The notes under the pieces are model-generated. The model was not told the DNA's origin, searched no databases, and worked only from the letters and a program-made list of their open reading frames with translations. Both the position numbers and the translations under genes were made by a program. 64,000 nucleotides of DNA. Origin: CAWCGU01 sp963795195 (GTDB lineage Bacteria > Actinomycetota > Thermoleophilia > Solirubrobacterales > 70-9). Positions 37,125-45,840 of this stretch are shown piece after piece (the first letter of the stretch is position 1; the number at the start of each line of letters is the position of its first letter). The DNA lies in the NCBI GenBank assembly GCA_963795195.1, contig CAWCGU010000006.1:558001-622000 (forward strand), in the 5' to 3' direction.

Positions 37125-37811
37125 CTAGGCGGAGCCGCGCCCGCGCGCCATCGCGCCGATGCCGAGCAGCAGGCCGAGCCCGCCCACGATCAGAGCGACA
37201 ACCGCGAGGGTGTCGGTGCCGTCGTCATCCTCACCGCCCTTCGATTCCGCATGCTCCTCGTCGTCGCTTTCCTCGCCCTCGCCTTCCGTGGCCCCATGGG
37301 CCGGGGACTCGGGTTCGGTCAGCGTCACCGTCGGCGCCGGCTCCTCAGAGTCCGGCTCGCCGATCCAGCGCACGACCTCACTGTTGGAGTAGGTCTGCAG
37401 CGCCGGGAACGTGAGCGTCTCGCCTGGCGCGTCGGGAATGCTCAGCGAGAGGCCGAAGTCCTGGAACTGGCCCGGCTGGATTCCCTTGCCCTCGGCGGTG
37501 AAGGTGACCGTGTCGACCTCCTCGCTGAACTCCTCCCCGAAGGCCTCCGCGGGCTCATCGAGCTGGCGGAACTCGACCGCGCCGGCCCAGCCCGGGACCG
37601 GCTCGTAGGACGCGAACAGGAAGCCCGGCGGGAACTGGACCTCCACCTTTGTCGTGGTCGCGTCGTCCAGCTCGTTCGGGACACGCACGTCGAGGCGCGT
37701 GAAGCCGCCTGCAGGAACGGATTCCGGCTGCAGGGTCACATGCGCCTGGGCGGCCGCCGGTGCGATCGCCAGTGCCGCTCCCGCGGCGAGGACCATTGTC
37801 ACTCTCTTCAT
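37125..37811 (-). CDS. ycnI: YcnI-like DUF1775 copper-related exported protein
   Basis: 228 residues: signal peptide (MKRVTMVLAAGAALAIAPAAAQA) whose cleavage would leave His as the first or second residue (AHVTLQPESVPAGG). In YcnI this N-terminal His binds copper together with a conserved Trp. The DUF1775 domain covers about 25-165 (TRLDVRVPNE ... ETLTFPALQTYSNSE), then an acidic Glu/Asp/His-containing linker and a C-terminal membrane helix. The ATG at 37811 follows AAAGGA about 7 nt upstream. It is the third gene of a copper cluster read leftwards after CopC-CopD. Confidence 0.87.
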   Translation of the reverse strand: MKRVTMVLAAGAALAIAPAAAQAHVTLQPESVPAGGFTRLDVRVPNELDDATTTKVEVQFPPGFLFASYEPVPGWAGAVEFRQLDEPAEAFGEEFSEEVDTVTFTAEGKGIQPGQFQDFGLSLSIPDAPGETLTFPALQTYSNSEVVRWIGEPDSEEPAPTVTLTEPESPAHGATEGEGEESDDEEHAESKGGEDDDGTDTLAVVALIVGGLGLLLGIGAMARGRGSA

Positions 37812-37876
37812 TGATCGTCCTTTCTGGACGTCGCCCAAAGGCCCGCCCATCTGTTGTCTTTGTGTTGTCAAGTCAT

Positions 37877-39610
37877 TCATTCGATGGGCACCTCCACCGA
37901 GACCTCGTCCTGGTCGAAGCGGCTGGTGCGGAGCGCGACCCGCATCGACCACTCCCCCGGCACACCGAACGGAGCGGCGCTGATCGTGTAGTGACCGGGC
38001 CCCGACTTGGTCGGTTCGACCTCGAGCGGGCCAATCTCGGCGCTCGGCAGTTCGAGCCGGACCTTGATGCCCCTGGCGCTGTCGTCCTGGGCTCCGGTCT
38101 CGGCATCGAAGAGATAGAGGTGCACCTCGTTTGGCCCCGCGGTCGCGGGATCGACGGTGTATTCGAGAACGGCGTCGCCGATCCGCGTCTCTCCGGACTG
38201 CGGGCCCTCGCGCTCGGCCTCGCTGGGCGGGTAGGCGACGAGGGCGGCCGTGACGCCGAGTACGACCACGACCAGCGCGACCTCGACGCGCAGGTTGCGC
38301 CGGATCGAGCGCCCGACCGCTCCAAGCGTCTCGGCCGCCGCCGCGAGCCTTGCGGCTGCGGGAAGCAGCCGCTGGCGATTGACTGCACCGAGGCCGATCA
38401 GCACGACCAGCAGCCCGATCTTGATCAGGACCGCCCGCCCGAAGGCGGTGTCGATGAACGCTCCAAAGCTGCCGACCTCGACGATCGCCTGAATCGTCCC
38501 GGTGATCGCGATCGCGATAACCGATCCGAGCGCGATCGGCGAGAAGCGCGCCAGCAATCGCGGAAAGGAGCCTGGTGCGATCCGGCCCCTCGGCGTTGCG
38601 GGTCGCCTTGGGCACTCCGAGCGCCAATGCGAACAGACCGCCGACCCAGACGCACATTGCCCCGACGTGAACTGCCGCGGCGGCCAGCAGCAGTGTGCGC
38701 GGGTCCTGCGAACTGGCGTGGCCCGCGAGTCCCGGCGAGACGATCAGCAAGGTCGCCCAAGCGGCCGCGGCGATGCCGAGGACCCGTCCCACGGATCCCG
38801 TCGGATTGCCGAAGAAAATTACGCCGAGCCCCACCCAGGCAGTCGCTCGTATCGCCATCACGGTCCCGAATCGCGTGTCGATGACCTCACCGAGCACGCT
38901 CGGGTCCAGCGCGGAGAAGAACGACTTGTCGGTGGCGAGCGCCCCCTGCAGGGGGAGGGCGAGCAGGCTGGTGACGATTCCAACCCCGATTGCCGCCATC
39001 AGGGCTCGGTGGGCCCACACCGTGAAGGCTGAGTCGACCGTCTGCAGCTGCTCACCAGCGCGCTCGTCAACCACTGCCGGCCGCCAGACTCGCCAACCGA
39101 ACAGCAACAGGCCGACACCGACCGCCATCGCCAGATAGCCAAGCCAGCGATCCGCCCAGGAGGCGACGTCGATCACCTTGGATCCGCCCTGATCACCGAT
39201 CAGCTCCGAGACCGTCGGCGAATTTCCCGATCCGGGATCGCCGATCGCGAATACGAAGCCACCGGAAATCGGGTGTGAGTCGGCGGAGATGACGCGGTAG
39301 GTCGCCGTATAGGTGCCGTCCTCGAGGTGGGCGGCAGGTCGATGGCAACCGCGCGCGACTCGTCCTGGGGCCGGAATACCTCTCCAACCTCGACCTGGGT
39401 GCCATCGCCATCGAACACCCGGACCGCCCCGAAGCTCGCCTCGACCGGCTCGGTGAAGTAGAAGGCCACGTAGTCGGGTGCGTCAAGCAGGTCCGATCCG
39501 CGCTCCGGGACCGTGCGGTCGAGCAGGGCATGTGCGCTCGCGAAGGAGGCGGGCAGCAGCGCCAGGGCAAACCCGAGCAGGGCGAGTGCGATCAGCCGGC
39601 GCCTGATCAC
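37877..39610 (-). CDS. CopC-CopD fusion copper-resistance membrane protein, two compensating frameshifts
   Basis: About 577 residues from GTG 39610. A signal peptide leads to CopC with mature N-terminus HALLDRTVPERGSDLL, whose first His is the copper ligand; later TADSHPISGGF-like sequence (ISADSHPISGG) completes the site. A linker joins CopD with eight or so membrane helices (WADRWLGYLAMAVGVGLLLFG onwards) and a C-terminal soluble beta domain (about 110 residues, VPGEWSMRVALR). The middle section (39331 down to 38555) is in another frame: a base is missing in GGG at 39329-39331 and one is extra near 38555, so the ends share one frame. The GTG overlaps the stop of the upstream gene (GTGA). 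CopCD imports or handles copper at the membrane. Confidence 0.82.
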
Positions 39611-40284
39611 CAAGCCTCCCTTTCCTCGCCGTCGAGACTCGCTTCGCCGGTGCCCCGGCGTCGCCGGATGACGGCGACACCCCCGGCGCCGAGCAAGGCG
39701 AGGCAACCGAGCGCAACAAACGGCGCCAGCGGCGGCCCGTCGTCGTCTCCTGCCCAGTAGAGGGTCCCGCCAATCGACGCCGGCCTGCCGTCGATCGCGA
39801 TCGGCACCTGGTAGTCGAAGACCTCTGTCCGCACAGCCTGGTCGGTCACCTGCTGAGGAATACCGGTTCCCATGTAGTGGGCGCGGTGATCGTGCCACGC
39901 GTACTGTCCGGACGTGCCCACTTCCTTCCAGGCGGGGTCGGCCTTCGGATCCGCATTTTCCGGCACCTCGACGTTTGCGTAACGGTCGTCGTTCAGGTAG
40001 TAAGCGGGGGATCTCGTGTTGGCCTCGACCAGGCCGTCCGGCGAGATCCGGAGGTACGGCTCGCCTTCGTAGCCCTCGATCACGACCATGGAGTCGCTGC
40101 CGTTGGTCAACAGCAAGCTGTCGTCAAAGTTGAGCATCTGAACTTCGATCCCAGGCGTCGCCGGTTCGATGCCGGAGACCTCCGAGCGGTAGTCGGAGTT
40201 GCCTTCGTGGGCTAAAGCCACTGCTGGTGGGGCGGATAGCAGCGCACATGCGGTCGCCACAGCCGCCAGGGCGCGCACGTGCAT
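39607..40284 (-). CDS. Exported single-pass protein of the copper cluster
   Basis: 225 residues: signal peptide ending AHEGN, a beta-rich extracytoplasmic domain of about 165 residues with WHDHRAHYMGTG and YAWHDH (His-rich, possibly metal-binding), and a C-terminal membrane helix followed by a basic RRRRG stop-transfer. No named family recognised, but it heads the copper cluster and overlaps CopC-CopD by 4 bp. AGGAAGG sits about 4 nt before ATG 40284. A copper-binding or delivery role is inference from context and the His cluster. Confidence 0.74.
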   Translation of the reverse strand: MHVRALAAVATACALLSAPPAVALAHEGNSDYRSEVSGIEPATPGIEVQMLNFDDSLLLTNGSDSMVVIEGYEGEPYLRISPDGLVEANTRSPAYYLNDDRYANVEVPENADPKADPAWKEVGTSGQYAWHDHRAHYMGTGIPQQVTDQAVRTEVFDYQVPIAIDGRPASIGGTLYWAGDDDGPPLAPFVALGCLALLGAGGVAVIRRRRGTGEASLDGEEREAW

Positions 40285-40335
40285 GCGCCTTCCTATCGGT
40301 CGCGGGTGGAGCGCCCGCGGGCCTGCCGCGCGGCG

Positions 40336-40662
40336 CTAGGGCAGCGCGAGGACCGGCGGCGGGCGGGAGGCAAGGAAGCTGGCCATCAATGGAGCCGCCC
40401 GGAAGCCGTAGCTTCGGGCGCCGGCCTGGCCGCGGACTGCTGCAGTGGCGGGCGGGCGCCGACGCAGTGACGAGAAAGCGTGAGCCGCCCTGTCGAGCAG
40501 GCGCTCGCCGGGATAGCGCCGGGCGCAAAGCGGTGCGACGATCAGCAGTGCAGGAGCCATATACGCGAGCGCCTCATGGGCGCCGAGGACGGCGAGCCCG
40601 AGCGCCCAGAACGTGGCCGCGATCGCTAGCAGGCCCCAGACGATGTTTTCGCGATCTCCCAT
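40336..40662 (-). CDS. Small two-helix membrane protein
   Basis: 108 residues with two hydrophobic segments (IVWGLLAIAATFWALGLAV and EALAYMAPALLIVAPLCA), then RRYPGERLLDRAA and a basic Pro-rich tail. No family recognised. TACGAT lies 9 nt before ATG 40662, a good leaderless promoter, which supports the reality of this short gene. Confidence 0.66.
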   Translation of the reverse strand: MGDRENIVWGLLAIAATFWALGLAVLGAHEALAYMAPALLIVAPLCARRYPGERLLDRAAHAFSSLRRRPPATAAVRGQAGARSYGFRAAPLMASFLASRPPPVLALP

Positions 40663-40671
40663 AGCTGAAGA

Positions 40672-40677
40672 ATCGTA
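40672..40677 (-). promoter_or_regulatory. Leaderless -10 (TACGAT)
   Basis: TACGAT on the minus strand ends 9 nt before ATG 40662. Confidence 0.45.
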
Positions 40678-40709
40678 GAGAATCGGGGGCGCCGAGTTCG
40701 TGCCGCCGG

Positions 40710-41927
40710 CTAGGCAGGCGAGGGAGCCGCCGGATCCCGGCGAAGCTTGAGCCCGAGGAGCGGGAACATCAACGTCGAGAGCGCCGCGGCGCTGATCAGC
40801 GCGGCCGCCGTGTCTGTTCGCATGTGACCCGTCTCAGTTGCAACAGTCGTGATCGCAAGCACGAGCGGAAGCTGGGTCGCGCTGAAGAACGCCAGTGACA
40901 GGCGGTCACGGAGGTCCGGCAAGACCGCGCGGTAAAGCAGCAGCGCCGGGAGGCCTCGAATCAGTAAGAACATCAACAGGAAGAGCGGCAGCTCCAGCAT
41001 GTCGCCGAAACTCGAGAAGAGCGATGCGACGTCGAGCGCCATGCCACTGACAACGAAGAAGAAGGGCACAAAGAAACCGAAAGCGACCGCGGTCAGCTTC
41101 GAGTCGAAGACCTCCACGTCTCGCTCGCGCATCATCTCGCGGGCGATCAGGCCCGCGGCAAAGCCGCCGAGAAGCAGGTCCAGGCCGAGGTCGTTAGCGA
41201 TCAGCACGAGGGCGAAAACCAATACGACGGTCCAGCGCACACCGAGCTGCGAGCTCTTTTCGAGCGTTGCCTCAATAAGCGGGATCGACCGCGACGACGA
41301 GCGGACCGCGAGCAGCGCGACGACTACCGCGAGCGTCACGAAGCCGGCCAGGATCAGGGCCTCGTGCAGTGGCGCCTGCGAGGAGAGCGCAAGCGTCAGC
41401 AGCATGATCGGCCCGAACTCCCCGACCGCGCCCGCAGCGAGCAGGAACGTCCCAAAGCGGGTCTTGAGCTCGCCGCTGTCGCGGAGTATCGGGATCAGGG
41501 TCCCGATGGCGGTCGTCGCCATCGCCGAGCCTGTGTAGACGAGCGAGAGCACGATCCCCGCAGCCGCGAGGATCCCGCCGACGCCGTAGGCGAGACCCAG
41601 TGACAACCCCCAGCCGATCGCGGCAAGACGCAGCGGCTGCCCGCGGATGCGCCTCACGTCGATCTCATAGCCCGCGAAGAAGAACAGCATCCCGAGCCCG
41701 AGGTTCGAGAAAAACTGGGTGAAATCGTCGACCTGAGCGAGGTCGAGCAGCTCCGGCCCGATCAGGATTCCCAATGCAAGTTCAACGACGACAGCCGGTA
41801 TCAGCAGATTCCGTCCCGCTGCGATCGCGGCGATCGTCCCCGCGACCGCGGAGACCACGACGATGATCAAAAACGACTCAGCGTCGACTGCGATGCCCTG
41901 CAGATCGGCGGCGGCCAGCAACTTCAC
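40710..41927 (-). CDS. CPA2-family cation/proton antiporter (short form)
   Basis: 405 residues with about 12 membrane helices. Family landmarks are PAVVVELALGILIGPELLDL near the N-terminus, LGMLFFFAGYEID, TGSAMATTAIGTLIPIL and GLLLGGFAAGLI-like sequence. It lacks the stress-protein tail of the other two antiporters in the window. The GTG at 41927 overlaps the TMEM175 stop (GTGA), so the two are coupled. K+ or Na+ against H+ exchange is the family role; ion choice is not decided by the sequence. Confidence 0.86.
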   Translation of the reverse strand: MKLLAAADLQGIAVDAESFLIIVVVSAVAGTIAAIAAGRNLLIPAVVVELALGILIGPELLDLAQVDDFTQFFSNLGLGMLFFFAGYEIDVRRIRGQPLRLAAIGWGLSLGLAYGVGGILAAAGIVLSLVYTGSAMATTAIGTLIPILRDSGELKTRFGTFLLAAGAVGEFGPIMLLTLALSSQAPLHEALILAGFVTLAVVVALLAVRSSSRSIPLIEATLEKSSQLGVRWTVVLVFALVLIANDLGLDLLLGGFAAGLIAREMMRERDVEVFDSKLTAVAFGFFVPFFFVVSGMALDVASLFSSFGDMLELPLFLLMFLLIRGLPALLLYRAVLPDLRDRLSLAFFSATQLPLVLAITTVATETGHMRTDTAAALISAAALSTLMFPLLGLKLRRDPAAPSPA

Positions 41928-42586
41928 CCCCCGAGCATCCGCTCGGCGCCCTCCGGCACACGGCGTTCGATGAGCTTGGCGAGCGGGAGCGACGCCAGCC
42001 AGGTAAGAGCCGCCGCCGTGCTGCTTGCGAAGGCGATCGGGATCGAAATCACAAACGGCAGCAACGGGACCGTTGACAGGGCCATCGCCCAGCGGTAGGT
42101 GACGTCATCGATCCGCCTCTCGAGCAGGTCATTTCGGTGCGCATGCCTGAAGAGGACCGCCTCCATGCTGCTGATCAGACAGACCGCCAGGGCGTAGATC
42201 CCAACTGCCAGGGGGTTCTCGAAATAGGTGCCGAGCAGGTCCGTCGGGAACGGAAAGAACGCGATCAGGGCCAGGTAGATGAGATTGAGCCCTATAAAGC
42301 CGCGATCCATCGAGCCAAGGCGAGAAATGAAGCGGTGGTGCGCGAGCCAGTACATGCCGATCACGGCGAAGCTGATGAAGAAGCTGTAGATCTGCGTTTC
42401 GAGGTCCGCGAGCGCGTTGGCCAACTCGCTGACGTCGGGGCTGCTGAGGCTGGGAAGCTCGATTCCGACCACGAGCAGGGTCATCGCGATCGCGAACAGC
42501 CCGTCGCTGAAGGCGAGCACCCGAGAGAACTCCTCGCCGCCGCGCGGATACGTCCGCTGCGTCTCGGATGTCTCGCCAGCTTCCAT
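41924..42586 (-). CDS. TMEM175-like (DUF1211) potassium channel protein
   Basis: About 220 residues starting MEAGETSETQ. The DUF1211/TMEM175 signature is clear: RVLAFSDGLFAIAMTLLVVGIELP in the first helix (the FSDG motif), then about five more helices, WLAHHRF and NLIYLALIAFFPFPTDLLG. Prokaryotic TMEM175 homologues are tetrameric K+ leak channels. The start was moved to ATG 42586, where TAGCCT stands 7 nt upstream; the preceding 37 residues look non-coding. A K+ channel coupled to a cation/proton antiporter suggests joint control of K+ and pH. Confidence 0.88.
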   Translation of the reverse strand: MEAGETSETQRTYPRGGEEFSRVLAFSDGLFAIAMTLLVVGIELPSLSSPDVSELANALADLETQIYSFFISFAVIGMYWLAHHRFISRLGSMDRGFIGLNLIYLALIAFFPFPTDLLGTYFENPLAVGIYALAVCLISSMEAVLFRHAHRNDLLERRIDDVTYRWAMALSTVPLLPFVISIPIAFASSTAAALTWLASLPLAKLIERRVPEGAERMLGG

Positions 42587-42593
42587 GTTCGCG

Positions 42594-42599
42594 AGGCTA
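42594..42599 (-). promoter_or_regulatory. Leaderless -10 (TAGCCT) for tmem175-like gene
   Basis: TAGCCT on the minus strand ends 7 nt before ATG 42586. Confidence 0.47.
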
Positions 42600-42618
42600 T
42601 ATCCCGGCACGGGTCTCG

Positions 42619-43017
42619 TCAGTCCAGCAGTTGCCGGGCCTCGCTTGGATCGGCGAATACCTCGGCTCGCACCACCTTGCCGTCGCGGACCGTCCACAGC
42701 CAGGCGTTCGGCGAGTCCGCGGAGGCGCCGGTGCGCCAGGCGCGTGCCCTGCCGAGGACGAGCCAGCGTTCGTCGTCCAGCTGGTGGAAGCTCTGCGGAT
42801 AGAGCTCGAGGCGATCCCAGGTCGAGGCGACGTCGTCGATATACGACTGCAGACCGGCTTCGCCTCGGTAGGGCTCCTTGCGCCCGGCGAGCATTCCCGT
42901 CACGGTGACGATCTCAATCTCGGGATCGGAGATCTCGGCCAGCACCACGAGATCGCGTCTAGCGAATGCCTCGTAGGCAGCACGGATGATCTGTTCCGGG
43001 TCGCGCCGTTCCCCCAC
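42619..43017 (-). CDS. SnoaL/NTF2-like protein
   Basis: 132 residues from GTG 43017 (GERRDPEQIIRAAYEAFARRD). A SnoaL-like fold is suggested: helical start, ISDPEIEIVTVTGMLAG, EAGLQSYIDDVASTWDRLE, and final strands WLWTVRDGKVVRAEVFAD with the typical WRVRDGKI-like pattern. These proteins are small isomerases, hydrolases or binding proteins; no catalytic set can be assigned. A longer reading to 43320 would run antisense through the divergent gene. TAGGTT lies 10 nt before the GTG. Confidence 0.78.
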   Translation of the reverse strand: MGERRDPEQIIRAAYEAFARRDLVVLAEISDPEIEIVTVTGMLAGRKEPYRGEAGLQSYIDDVASTWDRLELYPQSFHQLDDERWLVLGRARAWRTGASADSPNAWLWTVRDGKVVRAEVFADPSEARQLLD

Positions 43018-43027
43018 GCGCCTGTGC

Positions 43028-43061
43028 AACCTACAGCTTTGAACACTCCGGAAGCTACTCT
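43028..43061. promoter_or_regulatory. Divergent leaderless -10 pair
   Basis: Minus strand TAGGTT (43033-43028) precedes GTG 43017 by 10 nt. Plus strand TACTCT (43056-43061) precedes GTG 43067 by 5 nt. The start codons are 49 bp apart. Confidence 0.42.
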
Positions 43062-43066
43062 TCCCG

Positions 43067-44329
43067 GTGGGGAACCTGGGCGTGCAACTTTCAAGGACAG
43101 TTCTGGTCACCGCTGCGATCTTCGCGCTGGCGCTTGCCGGCGCGCCGGCGGCATCCGCTCTGGCGCCCGGCGAGGACCCGCGGGTTCGCGAGGTCCTCTT
43201 CGTCGGCAACAACTGGGAGGGAACCGCCGATGTGCTCGAGTCCGACGGCGACTTCGAGCGCATCCGGCGCATCAACATCATCCCCGACATAGAGGAGCGG
43301 ATGGTCGAGATCCTGCTCAACCCGGTCCGACTCGGCTACTTCCTCGCGATCCGCGAACTGATCGGAGAGGGCAACGACCAGTTCGTCGACGACATGTACA
43401 CGTCCAACGACGGCCGCCTGCTGATCGTCTCCCGGCCAAGCCTCGCCGACGTCGTCGCCATCAGCCTCGAGACCGGTGAGATCGTCTGGCGTTTTGCAGT
43501 CGCCGGCCAGCGCTCCGATCACATGGCCGTCTCTCCAGACGGAAAGCAGGTCGCGGTGTCCGCGTCAACGGGCAACGTCGTTCACCTGCTGGACGTCCAA
43601 ACCGGCGAGCAGACGGGTCTGTTCAACTCCGGAGACTCACCGCACGAGAACGTCTACTCCAAGGACGGGGAGAGGATCTACCACGCGAGCATCGGTCTCG
43701 TGTACACGCCCGCGGACGCACCCGTGTTGGACACCACCAAGGGCGACCGCTACTTCATGGTCGTCGACGCGGACAGCGGCGAGGTTCTCGAGCAGATCAA
43801 CATGGGCCGCAAGCTCGCCGAAGCCGGCTACTCAAACCTCTCATCCGCCGTCCGGCCGATGGCGATTGCGCCCAGGGAGCGCTTCGTCTACTTCCAAATC
43901 TCCTTCTTCCACGGCTTCGTCGAATACGACCTGGTGAAGGACAAGGTCACCCGCGTTGTCCGCATGCCGCTCACCGACGCATCCAGAGGACTTCCACGCG
44001 AGCTCTACCTCCTCGACTCCGCCCACCACGGCATCGCCATGAATGGGGCTGGAACGAAGCTGTGCGTAGCGGGAACGATGTCCGACTACGCCGCGATCGT
44101 CTCGCGCAAGACCTTCGAGTACAAGATCTTCGAGAACGGCGAGAAGCCCTATTGGTCGACCACCAGCGAGAACGGGCGCTATTGCTACGTCTCCTGGAGC
44201 GGCACCGACAGCATCTCGGTCTTCGACTACAGGACGGAGCGGGAGATCGCTCACGTCGCCGTCGGCGACCACCCTCAGCGAATCCGTACCGGCTATGTGC
44301 GGCTGAGCTGGCTGCGCGCGAACCGCTGA
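43067..44329 (+). CDS. Secreted beta-propeller (YVTN-like) protein
   Basis: 420 residues beginning at GTG 43067 with a signal peptide (TVLVTAAIFALALAGAPAASA). The mature part reads as a seven-bladed propeller of the YVTN/YncE kind: repeated blocks such as AVSPDGKQVAVSASTGNVVHLLDVQTGE, NGAGTKLCVAGTMSDYAAIVS and ENGRYCYVSWSGTDSISVFD. Function of such proteins is usually binding rather than catalysis. A second GTG lies at 43082 and cannot be excluded. It is divergent from the SnoaL-like gene and converges on the HATPase-GNAT gene. Confidence 0.78.
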   Translation: MGNLGVQLSRTVLVTAAIFALALAGAPAASALAPGEDPRVREVLFVGNNWEGTADVLESDGDFERIRRINIIPDIEERMVEILLNPVRLGYFLAIRELIGEGNDQFVDDMYTSNDGRLLIVSRPSLADVVAISLETGEIVWRFAVAGQRSDHMAVSPDGKQVAVSASTGNVVHLLDVQTGEQTGLFNSGDSPHENVYSKDGERIYHASIGLVYTPADAPVLDTTKGDRYFMVVDADSGEVLEQINMGRKLAEAGYSNLSSAVRPMAIAPRERFVYFQISFFHGFVEYDLVKDKVTRVVRMPLTDASRGLPRELYLLDSAHHGIAMNGAGTKLCVAGTMSDYAAIVSRKTFEYKIFENGEKPYWSTTSENGRYCYVSWSGTDSISVFDYRTEREIAHVAVGDHPQRIRTGYVRLSWLRANR

Positions 44330-44355
44330 GGAGCGGGTCGGCTTCTTCAGCCTGG

Positions 44356-45840
44356 TCAGGCATCGCCGCCGCGACGCACGCGGTGCCACTCCGCGACCAC
44401 GTAGTCGCGGACGGCCTCTCCCTCGGGCCGGGCGCAGACGACGTGCTCGGTGTCCACCGGATGCGAGCCGACTCGCTGTAGCCGCACGACGTCCCCGTCG
44501 GCGGCGAAGTCCGGGATCCAGGAGGCGAAGCTGAAGCCCATCGCCTCCAGCCGCTCGATCGCTCGGGGCGTCCCCGGTGCGCTCAACGGCAGGTCCAGGT
44601 GAACCGCCCCGAGGTCGAAGCTGTCGAGGCTCTCGACCTCGTCGGCGATCCGCTCTTTGAGATCGACGCCCGCTTCTATCACCCTGATGTGAGCCAGGCC
44701 CGAATCGGGAACCACGGTGGTCGCAACCGTGGCGCAACCATCGGGGACGACGACCTCGGTCGCGAGCTCCCGCTCCAGCCCCATACGGGCGGCCAGCTCG
44801 GCGACCAGATCCGCGTGACGCGCGGAAACGTGAATCAGGCGCCGCTGGGGCCGCAACGGCGTATAGGTGACCAGGAGCGTTCGTCGCCCCTGATTGGGAT
44901 TGTCGAATCCGGTCATCGCCACGGCCGCCGGCGAGCCGCCGATCAGCAGGCCGACCTCGCAGCCGCCGAGACGGATCACCTCGCGCTGAGACGCCGGGTG
45001 ATTTGTCACCGCCTCGGCCCAGAAGCCGGGGATCTCGCGCGCACGCGCGATCTCGAGCCGCTTCGTCGCCAAGCGCTCCGCCAGGTGATGGCCGCGGAAA
45101 CGCGGGTCAACGAGCATCTTGCCTGCCTCGGGCACCGGGTCTGCCGGGTTCTCCTTCGACAGTGCACAGTGACCCACGACATGCCCATCGGGCGTCGCCG
45201 CGACCACCGAGCGAAGCGCACCGGACCTCAGCGCCGCAGCGATGTGCCGCGGCTCGTAGAGCACCGGGTCCTTGTAGCTGTAGCCGTAGGTGCGGTAGAC
45301 GCAGCGCACGAGTTCGAGGGCGTCAGCCGACGCCATTGCTCTGACCTCCAGAGCCCTTACCTCGTCCTCGCCGACGCGGGGCGCATCCTCGGTAAGCACG
45401 GATTCACCGGCGAGATCCGCCTCATCAGGATCGAGGTGCAGGGAGCACTCCGCGAGGTTGCCCTCGCGGCCCCGCGCGCGGATGTGCAGCTCGTCGACGA
45501 AGCCGAGCGCCGCCAGTCGCCGTGAGGGAGCTCGCCGCGTCTGCACAGCCGCCACCGGCGCCGCCAGGTCAGAGACCTCGACCGTCAACCGGCCGGCGGC
45601 GGCTCCGGCCCGGACGACGACGTCGTCGCCGGCACCCACGCGCGGTCGCTCGAACGCCTCGCGGACGAGTTCCTCGACCATCGCCCGCAACCGTGTCGCC
45701 CGCTCCGGCCGCACGGCGGCGGCCGTGGCCAGAGCCCTGACCGCCGCCCCAGCCGCCTCGACCGCGCCGCCCGGGCCGTTCAGCCGCAGCTCGATACTCG
45801 CCGTGTGCCGCTCCCCCTCCTGCGGCCCTCGCCCGTTCAC
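44356..45840 (-). CDS. HATPase-like plus GNAT acetyltransferase protein
   Basis: About 494 residues from GTG 45840, which overlaps the methyltransferase stop (GTGA). Residues 15-140 resemble an RsbW/HATPase_c anti-sigma kinase domain (RATRLRAMVEELVREAF), although the Asn of the N box is not seen, so ATP binding is doubtful. Residues 165-330 form a GNAT domain (VRCVYRTYGYSYKD ... VVAATPDGHVVGHCAL ... MLVDPRFRGHHLAERL with the R/Q-x-x-G-x-G/A-like acetyl-CoA loop). The last 150 residues form another alpha/beta domain. Linking anti-sigma-type and acetyltransferase domains suggests a regulator, but no target is evident. Confidence 0.72.
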   Translation of the reverse strand: MNGRGPQEGERHTASIELRLNGPGGAVEAAGAAVRALATAAAVRPERATRLRAMVEELVREAFERPRVGAGDDVVVRAGAAAGRLTVEVSDLAAPVAAVQTRRAPSRRLAALGFVDELHIRARGREGNLAECSLHLDPDEADLAGESVLTEDAPRVGEDEVRALEVRAMASADALELVRCVYRTYGYSYKDPVLYEPRHIAAALRSGALRSVVAATPDGHVVGHCALSKENPADPVPEAGKMLVDPRFRGHHLAERLATKRLEIARAREIPGFWAEAVTNHPASQREVIRLGGCEVGLLIGGSPAAVAMTGFDNPNQGRRTLLVTYTPLRPQRRLIHVSARHADLVAELAARMGLERELATEVVVPDGCATVATTVVPDSGLAHIRVIEAGVDLKERIADEVESLDSFDLGAVHLDLPLSAPGTPRAIERLEAMGFSFASWIPDFAADGDVVRLQRVGSHPVDTEHVVCARPEGEAVRDYVVAEWHRVRRGGDA

